From assembly GCA_959347315.1 (NCBI GenBank), contig OY365814.1, forward strand, positions 30,358,808 through 30,422,807: 64,000 bases of DNA. The letters are read 5' to 3'. Every line of letters begins with the position of its first letter. The first letter of the stretch is position 1. The notes beneath the pieces were generated by a model. The model saw nothing but the letters and a program-made list of their open reading frames with translations, was not told the origin of the DNA and searched no databases. A program made the position numbers and the translations under genes. The stretch is from Bimastos eiseni. Its lineage: Eukaryota; Annelida; Clitellata; Crassiclitellata; Lumbricidae. Of the stretch, positions 56,601 to 64,000 are shown piece after piece.

Positions 56601-58380
56601 ACTACTACAACCGTCGCTAGTGTTGTCAATTTTGATAGGCCCCTATTAGGTCTACTATCGTAACTAGAAAGAAATTCGCTAGACAGCATGAAGCCCAAAC
56701 GTTTACATGATACTGATAATGTGGAATACCCTTGCCCTTTATTTTGACTGGACATGCTGATCTACCCAAGCCTATAGCACATGATCTGCCCAAGATCTGT
56801 CCAAGAGAAGCACAAATTCTACCCAAGCCTAGCGCACGCACGATCTACCCAAAACTAGCACATGATCTACCCAAGTCTAGTTAACGATCTACCAACAGCA
56901 CGCGATCTACCCAAGCTTACACAATATCCAAGCCTAGCACACGATCTACACGCTCAAATAAAAGTAAGTAAGTATGTACTTTATTGAACCGCTAGCAAAC
57001 GCACTGCGGGCGGTACACTCGCCTGCGACGATCGGCGTAGATAGGCCTACATCGAAAACGGGATAAAAAGAAGAACCAGTAAAAGAAGGGCGCTCGAAGA
57101 AGGACAAGAGGGACTAAGTAGTTTCGGTTCAACCACCATGTGTGATAAGAATGATCATTAACGTCGCCCTTCCCATTCATCCAGGCTTGGGACTGGAGTG
57201 GAGAGTCACGTTGAGTCAAGTCGTTGAGTCAGTCGTCGAGTTGTTGGCGTGGACACTGAATTGTTCGTCGAATTAACGTTACCGAAGTTACTTTAGGAAA
57301 TTCGAATGTCTTACTTTGCGGCATTCAAAAATATTAATCTATATAATATATTATATCCTGGCTCTGTGATAGCACTACGTTCATTTAATTCGTTAGGATT
57401 GCAGTAGGCTATTAGCATGTGAAATTATTTCTTTATTTGCAAAGAAAACAATCCGACGACAACGCAGAAATTATGAGCTACATTGGACAATAATAATAGC
57501 TAGAATTGAACAATAGACTAATTAATATTTTAATATTATGATCTGAGGATAAATTGAGAGCTGTCTTTGGTTGGGAGTATACGGTTGTGTGCTCTAAGTC
57601 TTAATTGGCGAATGGAGTGGGGACGGAATGTAAGTAAGTAAGTATTTACTTTAATATGAACGCCTGCAATCGCACGGCGTACATGACCAAACATTAAGTA
57701 CACTGCACACGAATAACAATAGCTTAGAAGTGGAATAGTTGAGTTAATGACAAGAAAATAATGAATATCGTAAGCGCTTCATACTCTTAGCCTATTTCAT
57801 TCCTCGTGGAGTAGCCTACAGGATAAGGAATGGTTTAATATGTAGTGAGACGGAGTGAGACAGAGTAAGATAGAGTGAGACTGAGTTAGAGAGAGTGCTT
57901 ACCCCGACGGCGTAGATGTCTCGATCACCGGGAGACGTTCCGATTGAGAAGGCAAGAGCGATAGATCCTGCGGCAGCAGCCTTCTCCTGCATCCATTGTA
58001 CCTGCTGCAGAGCCAGACAAGGAACAACAGATGACGTCAAGCCCCCACACACGAACCATCTTACATGGCACGACCACATTCCAGTGACTCTACAACCCCA
58101 CAACTCCACCACCACCAAAACTACCACCATCAACCACACCACCGTGTTTCTTTTTAATTATTATTGCAATAATTGTAATTGTAGCGGAAAATTTTAATCA
58201 CCATGGTTCGAGACGCTGATGTTTAATGAGAAATTGTTATCATGGTAAATCAGGGCTCATCGTCAATAGGCCTACAATCATCGCCATCATTATCACCGAT
58301 ACAATAGTCATCATCATGACACAACAACAATGACACTATATTTACAATATGACAATCGTTCGCATTATTATTATTATTAT

Positions 58381-58419
<39 letters not shown>

Positions 58420-60390
58420 AATCAGTTTTTCTAGAAAAAAGCACTGAGTAGAATTGTTGTAATGGTGTTATCTTCAGTAATAATAGTAGTTGCTGCAGTA
58501 CTAGTGGGGCCTATTAGAGGAAGTAGTGTTAGTAGTAATAATGATAGCATTAGTAATAGTATTTTTATTCACAATTAATAAAATATAATTGGTCTAACGT
58601 GTTCGTATTGCATGTAGGCTGTGTGGTCGCTTGCTGCTCGTGGCATCGTCTTCGCCTGAAGGGCCTCAGCGTTCAACCGAGCGTTCTCGTCCATCGTTCT
58701 ATATGCACAACACCATAACCATCATCATATCCGTCACCATCGTCATCGTCACTATCATCATCACTATGATCATCATCACAATCGTCAACACTATAATCAT
58801 CATCATCACAATCGTCAACACTATCATCGTCATCGCTGTCATCATCATTCCAGTCTCCCTCTTCATCTTATAGCTGCTCCTCTTTCTTCTCCGTCTGTTC
58901 TCCACCCACAATTTTCCTCCTTCTCCTTCTCCTCCTCCTTTTCCTCGCTCTTCTCATTCTATTACGCCGTCTCCTACTCCTTCTCCTACTCATACATCTC
59001 TTCCTCCTCCTCCTCCTTCTCATTCATCTCCTCCTCTTCCTAGTCCTTGTCATCTTGAGAATAAGAAGGATTAGGTGGAAGAGAACCTCCACCTAATCTT
59101 TCTCCTCCTCATTCTCCTCGTTCTTCTCCTTCTCCTCATTATCTCTTCACACGTATGTTATACTCTTTCCCGCGGAAAGCATTTCCCCTACTTACTGTAT
59201 TCTCCACTCCGCTTTCCACTTTATAATTTTATCATGCTATAGTGGCTAATGCTTTTTTCACACTCTGATCTTCCTCCTAATATTTCTTCCTACCTTATGT
59301 ATCCTCCAGTTTTGTATCCTTTCGCCCTATCCATCTCTTCTCCTTCTCTTCCAGCTACCATCTCCTTCTCCTCTTTCTCTGTTCTCCCCTCCTCTATTAG
59401 TTACAATTCACTTTGCTTACTTTTGAATGTCATCGTTGACGACTTCAGAACATATGTCATGAACCGACAGGAAAGATACGACGTCATCGAAGGCGTCAGA
59501 GGATACTGACAGCCATAACGTCTTCCCAACTGACAGTCTACTGTCGATCGACAGAACTACCTGCTCATGTTAAATAATTTGAAACACGTCAGTATGCAGA
59601 CAGACAGAACGACAGACAGACGGATAAACTGACAGACAGACAGACAGACAGACATACTGACATATATATTGACAGACGGTTTGACTGACAGACAAACAGA
59701 CAGACAAATTGATTGACAGACAGATAGACTGATGGACCAACCTGTCTATTGTTCTCGTGGTACTTTAGAAACAGTTCCAAGGCGGTCACCTGATCGTTGC
59801 TGGTCAGTGGACCAATTCTTAGCAGGCGATACCTGACGCATGACCGACAGAGACAATGAGACTGGCGTAGATAACAATAGATCCAGTTAATGACTATTAT
59901 AAGCAATGCCACCATAGAAGTCATTGGAATAGACTGAATAAGAATATATTTATAATGGATTACTTTAGATTGAATTGGATCATATCAAATGGATAGAAGT
60001 GTTTGTGCGCCATAGTACTCGTTTTGAAATCAATTCACGGAGCAGCGCCTGAGTATCTGCGCAACTACTGTCTTGAGACGCACGCCATTGCATCTGGGCT
60101 GCGGCTCAGATCGCTTCAGACGACCGACCATAGGAGGACGAAGACGCGCTTCGGTGACCGCGCCTTCTCTGCCGCCGGTCCCAGATGCTGGAATGGTCTT
60201 GTCTTCCGCTCGCCATCAGATCGCCCGACTCGATGGACTCTTTCAAGTCCAAGTTCAAGACTTATCTCTTCTCGAAGGCGTATCCCGATTGTTAGTGCAT
60301 GTGAGACGCCCTTGTAGTGGTATGGCCGCGAAATCGTCTTTATTTATTTTTTTGCCCTGAGGTACTTCGTACCCCAGGTGACTTAGAAAC

Positions 60391-60456
<66 letters not shown>

Positions 60457-61503
60457 CATTATAGTAATAATTATTACGGTGTTCATTGTAATGTGTACAT
60501 GCAGATCTGTTTGTATCTGTAGACACTTCTTATAACAGTCGTTCACGTAAATGAATGAATGAATGAATGAATGAATGAATGAATGAATGAATGAATGAAT
60601 GAATGAATGAATGAATGAATGAATGAATGAATGAATGAATGAATGAATGAATGAATGAATGAATGAATGAATGAATGAACGAACGGACATCAACAGGAAA
60701 GAACGGCAGACCGCGTGAATGAACAGACTATTGAACTATTGTGAGAACGAACGACTGAACAAAAGGTGGAATGAACGAACGAAAAGGAGAACAAAATGAA
60801 CAAAAGATAGTACGATCCAATGAACGAATGAACGAACTAATGAATAAAATATGTACGAACGGATGAACAAGTAAAAGAACGAATGAACGAACGAACGGGT
60901 GTATGAATGAACGATGTAATGAACGAAATAACAAGTGAACCAATGAACCATTAATGAACGAATGTGCAACAGTGTGAACGAGCGAATGAACGAACGAGTA
61001 CGTCTACATGAACCAATAATTGAAGAATAAATGCAGCGTTTCCTAAACTGTGTTCCACGGAATCCTGGTTCCGTGAGGTGAAGACTAGAGTTCCGCGAAA
61101 AATTTTCAGCATGAAGAAAAAGCTGCAAGCAATTTAAAATAAATTTAACTAATTTTTCATGGTAGCCTTTTTTCTTAACATCTGTGTATACATTTATACG
61201 AAGGAGAATACCTAGCCTATATCATTGTCATCGATATAATTAATTAATTACGTGTTACTATTGATCTAGTCTAGGTCTAAACCTATAATTGTCTGCATTC
61301 TCAGTCTTACAAAAGAACGTGGCCTACTTAGTTTTGGACGGGGGTTTCGTCAAAAAACAAAGATCAAAAGCGTTCCGCGGCCAAAAAGATTGTGAAACGC
61401 ATTGAACTGACCCAGTATAGAGGACTCTTGTTTCCTCCGTGCTCCGCGCATGGTCAGCGAACAGCGTGAGGATCAGCGTCAACCACACAACGAACGACTT
61501 CAT
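45857..61503 (-). CDS. Secreted M14A procarboxypeptidase-like pseudoenzyme, eleven coding exons
   Basis: Coding exons in transcript order: 61412-61503, 59742-59832, 59421-59560, 58599-58698, 57903-58001, 51788-51889, 50239-50343, 49820-49922, 48906-49132, 46450-46534, 45857-46044. Phases join to 443 aa (human CPA1 419). Signal peptide about 1-21 ([19 protein letters not shown]); propeptide to about 130 ([15 protein letters not shown], then [20 protein letters not shown]); carboxypeptidase fold to the end ([65 protein letters not shown]). In CPA numbering H69, E72 and H196 (zinc) are N192, D195 and D330; E270 is R405; R127 is T248; N144/R145 are V269/G270; Y198 is F332; Y248 is G382. Only R71 (R194) remains. 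The frame is clean throughout, so the protein is probably made but cannot act as a zinc peptidase. Intron 6 has a GC donor; the others are GT-AG. Confidence 0.9.
46558..46650. repeat. 34-bp tandem repeat, three copies, in M14 intron 9
   Basis: ACACAGATGCCAGAGTCAAA, then TGCCTTAAATA, repeated at about 46560, 46594 and 46622 with point changes. It is just upstream (transcript sense) of M14 exon 10. Confidence 0.8.
46870..46975 (+). mobile_element. Fragment of non-LTR retrotransposon 3' coding end (copy 2)
   Basis: CCGCAGGGTAAACTCTGACT, then CTTTTTATTCTCGCCTTAAA and ACAGTTCTTTTCAACCGTG match 8838-8893. A frame gives [13 protein letters not shown]. It directly precedes the large GGAT satellite. 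Confidence 0.55.
47020..48775. repeat. Pure (GGAT)n satellite, 1.76 kb
   Basis: About 440 GGAT units without a visible interruption, inside M14 intron 9. Because 4 is not a multiple of 3, the 12-base superperiod leaves all three forward frames and one reverse frame open for nearly 600 codons (WMDG and IHPS peptides). These are not proteins. The perfection suggests either very recent expansion or assembly from a repeat-spanning long read. Confidence 0.97.
48776..48885. repeat. (GAAT)n and (GAAC)n tracts flanking the satellite
   Basis: Sequence changes stepwise from GGAT to GAAT (48783-48805), GACG, GAAC (48818-48860), and back to GAAT. This fits successive mutation and re-amplification of one tetranucleotide. 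Confidence 0.9.
49196..49470 (+). mobile_element. tRNA-derived SINE in M14 intron 8
   Basis: An internal RNA polymerase III promoter is visible: A box TGGCGTAGTGGG at 49202-49213 and B box GGTTCGAACC at 49244-49253, with tRNA-like spacing. The tRNA-like head is followed by an unrelated body (ATAAGTTGCTCACCAATAAT, then CTGCGGAAAGTCATCTCAC) and a CCT/ATC-rich simple tail (49398-49465). The head does not fold into a convincing complete tRNA, so I call it a SINE, not a tRNA gene. Confidence 0.7.
50585..50875. repeat. Purine-rich GA/GACA/GATA tract in M14 intron 6
   Basis: A pure (GA)n core at 50634-50674 is flanked by GGGA, GACA and GATA repeats. Reverse-strand open frames give Ser/Leu/Cys repeats only. 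It lies just beyond exon 7 on the intron 6 side. Confidence 0.9.
51360..51446. repeat. 16-bp tandem repeat GCGTAATAGCAAAAAT, five copies
   Basis: Five nearly identical copies inside a member of the dispersed GTCGCCCTCCTTCATCCAGG family (51300-51490). It arises by local expansion of the CTGYGTAATAATAAAAATCA part of that element. Confidence 0.9.
51890..55000. repeat. Degenerate higher-order tandem array in M14 intron 5
   Basis: A ~350-650-bp module recurs with heavy divergence. It contains CATCCAGGCTTGGGACTGGC (near 52930, 53055, 53580, 53947, 54645; inverted near 52580), CATCGACAGTTTAGTGCAAT (52812, 53427, 53808, 54826), GGCCACTCACGTCGAC (52850, 53465, 53835) and CAGTTTAACGACACTGTGTG (53002, 53520, 53888, 54594). 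The order is constant from copy to copy. No coding capacity. Confidence 0.65.
55001..57902. other. 5' part of M14 intron 5 (transcript sense)
   Basis: No exon is supported. It includes (CA)n/(TA)n at 55175-55238, an R1-type hairpin at 56493-56537 (TAGCGCCTCACAGAGG, then AAGGCGCTATATAAAT), the 56755-56955 tandem repeat, one CATCCAGGCTTGGGACTGG copy at 57177, and two related GTAAGTAAGTATGTACTTTA elements at 56962 and 57628. Confidence 0.5.
56755..56955. repeat. ~25-bp tandem repeat (GATCTACCCAAGCCTAGCAC)
   Basis: About seven imperfect units of the type GATCTACCCAAGCCTAGCAC plus a short variable spacer. Confidence 0.8.
58368..58420. repeat. (TAT/TAG)n trinucleotide tract in M14 intron 4
   Basis: ATTATTATTATT followed by about 12 TAG units, then TAG/TAA-rich sequence to 58565. 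It lies between M14 exons 5 and 4. Confidence 0.9.
58710..59150. repeat. ATC/CAT repeats and pyrimidine-rich stretch in M14 intron 3
   Basis: ATCATC/GTC repeats at 58715-58850, then CTCCTTCT-rich sequence. A short inverted repeat near 59065-59098 pairs AAGATTAGGTGGA-type sequence (AGGATTAGGTGGAAGAG) with CTCCACCTAATCTT. Confidence 0.75.
59585..59738. repeat. (GACA)n tract in M14 intron 2
   Basis: GACA units with GACT/GACG/GATA interruptions, lying directly against the donor of M14 exon 2 and only 25-30 bases from the acceptor of exon 3. Intron 2 (59561-59741) is thus mostly simple repeat. Confidence 0.9.
60003..60458 (+). mobile_element. Non-LTR retrotransposon 3' fragment with (ATT)n tail (CR1/L2-like) in M14 intron 1
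   Basis: A frame encodes [17 protein letters not shown], then [20 protein letters not shown] followed by NGL, the extreme C-terminus of CR1/L2-like RT ORFs. It then frameshifts, and GCCCTGAGGTACTTCGTACC-like 3' sequence leads into a pure (ATT)n tail at 60391-60456. Only the last ~100 codons survive. It is antisense to the M14 gene. Confidence 0.85.
60551..61030. repeat. (GAAT)n satellite grading into GAAC-rich sequence
   Basis: Pure GAAT from 60551 to 60677, then progressively decayed GAAC/GAAT to about 61020. It lies in M14 intron 1. The Phe/Ile/His/Ser open frames on the reverse strand are repeat translations. Confidence 0.9.
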
Positions 61504-62549
61504 GGTTCAATACTTCCAACAAAAGAATCCAGACGAACTCCGTTCAAGTCGTTCCAACAAAGACGACGATAGATGGTGACACGATCGGATTCACTTGCGT
61601 CATTAACAGACAGATCTCATTTATGTAGCGCCGTATATAAATATATATATATATAGGGCCTACTCTTCTGGCAGATATATGCAGCCAAAGACGCTGCCTA
61701 CTTTCGTAATTCACTAGCTCGTCTGTGTAAATAAGTTAATCCAGAAAGACGAACGGGCGACGCCTTCTCGTGATGAACAGAAGACAGTTAATCTGTCGAT
61801 GCAAATAAATGTAGACCTGCACGTCTTTATATAGCGCCCGTGTGCGTTATGGTCTGTCTCCCCCAGACTAAGTGTACACTGTCGCTCTTTAGTTATACGG
61901 AACGCAATAGATAAGCTGCTCTATTTATATAGACTAGGCCTATATAGACCAAACATTGCCTAGTATTTACATATAAATGTTTATATATGCATATACATAT
62001 ATCTATATATAAATATATATACATATATATGATGTGTATGAATAAAATGCTTATTTGAATGTGCTTCTTAAACATGCTTAGTATATAATATATATAGTGG
62101 TCTGTGCTGTTAACCTGTTATACTAAATATTATCATCGTTTGTAAATAATAACAAATTTTGTCGCAAACATGTATATTTATGTTGTAATACTTGTGCGTA
62201 TTATATAATATATAGGCATATTTTAAATATGCATAGATTGTTTATGTTGCCGTAAATTCATTTGAATTATAAATCTCAATGAGTATTACAGGTGATTGAA
62301 TACAGGTGTTCTTGCGATCACTGATAAGGCGAGACCGTAGGTCTTAGACGAAGTTGTCAGACGCCTGTCTCTTACAATTACTGTAATCACAGGACTTTCT
62401 AATATACAATGTATCAGTGTCTGGCAATAATCAGACAATCATCTACGTTCTTTCTGATTGCGAACTAATTTACTGAACGACCACCTCACACTTACTTTTT
62501 TCAATGATAGATAATTTGATACAATACAATACAACTTTAATTATGCGCA
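61504..62549. other. 5' flank of the M14 gene, gene-free
   Basis: Upstream sequence of the M14 gene (minus). A TATATTTATATACGGCGCT sequence (minus sense, about 130 bases before the start codon) could act as a TATA box, but it also matches an R1-like repeat end (TTATGTAGCGCC). A second such end lies at 61826-61840. AT-rich simple sequence at 61980-62030 and 62085-62210. No other gene seen. Confidence 0.35.
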
Positions 62550-63100
62550 ATTTCAAAGTTCAGATATGCATATTGAGGCCGTTTGAAGTTTCGAAAATCT
62601 TATTGAAGACCATTTAATGTGTATCGATTCATTTTAATGACAAGTTAAGCTTATGGAGATAGCCTACAGATTTAAAACATTTACAGGTTATAGATTCATA
62701 TTGCGGACGTTTGAAGTTCGTGGATGTATACTGAAGAAAGATCTTGGATAAATCTATAAGAATTTTGAAGTTCAGATATGTAGGCATAGGCTACGTTGAA
62801 GTCGCTAGAATTCACGAGGAGTGTATTGAAGTTGTTTGACATTCTCCTATTTCTCACTTACTGGAGACAATTAAAGTTCAGAAGTGCTTTATGAATACGA
62901 TTAAATATGTGAAATGTAGACCTAACTCGAATAGTTGTAGGCTCCGATAAGTCTTGAGATGCACATTGAGGCCGTTTGATGTTCAGAGATTAGGCCTAAA
63001 ATAAAAGACGGGCAACGTTCTGAGACGAACATTGAAGACATGTTAAAGTTCGGAGATGCAAGTTTGTTGAGGAACATCGAAAATTATCTAGGCCTGTAGA
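62550..63100. repeat. Highly degenerate ~40-bp repeat
   Basis: Variants of TTGAAGTTCAGAGATGCATA and TTGAGGCCGTTTGAAGTT recur about ten times at irregular 35-60-bp spacing (62560, 62585, 62712, 62765, 62800, 62872, 62955, 63030, 63050). It is an old decayed tandem array; no coding potential. Confidence 0.6.
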
Positions 63101-64000
63101 GAAATTTTTGCAGTCATTGAAGAGGAAGGGCTAAAATGGAGTTCACAAAGTCGCTATATTAAAGTCGCACCCAAGTTCAGTCTTTGGAACCGAGCTACTC
63201 TAACTTACATGCGACAATTGTTGCCTGATAGTTTCTTTGCTGATTACTAATGGATAACCAGAATATGCATATATGCATATATGCATGTACGCATGTATTT
63301 ATGTACGTGTGTAACAAAGGAATTGATATAAAGCCGTTTGATCAGCACACAAGTACTGCAATCATTGATCTAGCTTGTCCTAACCGAGACAAAACAGTCT
63401 GAAATGTTTGCAATGTTTGCAAGCATCTTCAAACTATTATTTAGAGCACATTGTCTTCTGTGATCGAGTTGTGCTGAACAGTCCTTCGTGCCAGGAACCG
63501 ATGAACGCATCAAACCCAGAAGAGGTCCCAAGTCGTATATCATGTCCCCGAAGGTAATATAATCAAGCTCCATATAATTTTCAGGCTGACGCGATGGAGT
63601 ATATATTACCAGGAGCGCCACCTCCATGACGTCACGACAACGAATGACCTCTGCAAATCTGGGACGCTGCGAAAGGTCAGTTAATATTATGTCATCGTCA
63701 TCACGTCATGAGGCCAGTCATTTGGCGGCGATGGTTACGAATGAAGTATCTTCATCGTCCGTAGTCATTGTTTTGTCAAGGTCATTGCGCACCTTGATGT
63801 TTGTGAAAGTGATGTTATGTTCTCATTTATATTATCAACGGTTTCCAACCCTTTTGTTGTTCCCCAAACTCAAAAAATTATATGTGTGAGTACCACCAAC
63901 AGAAAAACTTGTCAGAAACGTTCTTTGGTTATTTATTTAATTAGAATAGATTACTAGAATATTGGTTACAATATTATTGATGGATTTTTCAAAATTTAAT
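63101..64000. other. Terminal stretch without a supported gene
   Basis: A minus-strand open frame (63370-63627, 85 codons; contains YITFGDMIYDLGPLLGLM) has no recognisable domain or clear splice sites. Nothing else of note apart from a short (ATGC/ATAT) run at 63260-63300. Confidence 0.4.

Noticed and set aside
59505..59741. A separate small propeptide exon of the M14 gene starting at 59505
   Set aside because: Reading from the acceptor at 59561-59562 through 59505 is open in the right frame and supplies the missing propeptide strand, so one exon (59421-59560) explains everything.
63370..63627. 85-codon minus-strand open frame near the right end
   Set aside because: No recognisable domain, no clear splice sites, and a length expected by chance in this window.

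Overview
This is a stretch of animal nuclear genome. It is AT-rich and intron-rich, and it is loaded with microsatellites, minisatellites, MITE-like elements, a tRNA-derived SINE and decayed CR1/L2-like non-LTR retrotransposons. GT-AG introns, cytoplasmic signalling adaptors and a vertebrate-like gene set point to a bilaterian, probably a marine invertebrate. An echinoderm or other invertebrate deuterostome is my guess, based on repeat style and the very frequent word TAGGCCTA; the sequence does not prove it. The window contains one 200-base assembly gap (4244-4443).

Six protein-coding genes can be reconstructed. All exon boundaries below were worked out by hand from splice sites, reading phase and domain continuity. 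(1) 7220-9783, plus: NME5-like nucleoside diphosphate kinase homolog, five coding exons, 223 aa. (2) 10027-15725, minus: GRB2-like SH3-SH2-SH3 adaptor, five coding exons, 215 aa, converging tail-to-tail on NME5. (3) 19577-21388, minus: glomulin (GLMN), 603 aa in one uninterrupted exon. (4) 25662-32557, minus: NEMO/optineurin-like coiled-coil protein, seven coding exons, 362 aa, without a recognisable zinc finger. (5) 33806-39510, plus: alpha/beta-type syntrophin, six coding exons, 498 aa, head-to-head with gene 4. (6) 45857-61503, minus: a full-length secreted M14A procarboxypeptidase-like protein, eleven coding exons, 443 aa.

The most unusual gene is number 6. Signal peptide, propeptide and carboxypeptidase fold are all intact in frame, yet every residue I checked that binds zinc, binds substrate or catalyses in the carboxypeptidase A family is replaced (all three zinc ligands, the catalytic Glu, R127, N144, R145, Y198 and Y248), apart from the Arg inside the zinc motif. 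It reads as a conserved pseudoenzyme, not a decayed pseudogene.

Layout: 1-4.2 kb is pyrimidine-rich and AT-rich simple sequence with no gene; 4.6 kb holds a stray copy of NME5 exon 4; 5-7.2 kb has no gene I can support; 7.2-15.7 kb is the convergent NME5 / GRB2-like pair, whose introns hold a MITE with a perfect 66-bp palindrome and three reverse-transcriptase fragments; 16-19.5 kb is satellite plus one orphan exon candidate; 19.5-33.8 kb is GLMN and the NEMO-like gene, with an intronic array of RFX X-box-like palindromes; 33.8-43.7 kb is syntrophin and its likely 3' UTR; 44-61.5 kb is the M14 gene, whose introns carry a 1.77-kb tetranucleotide satellite, a SINE and a degenerate tandem array; 61.5-64 kb is upstream sequence with a degenerate repeat. 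The genes do not form an evident pathway. NME5 is ciliary, GRB2-like and NEMO-like are signalling adaptors, glomulin regulates cullin-RING ligases, and syntrophin is a dystrophin-complex scaffold.
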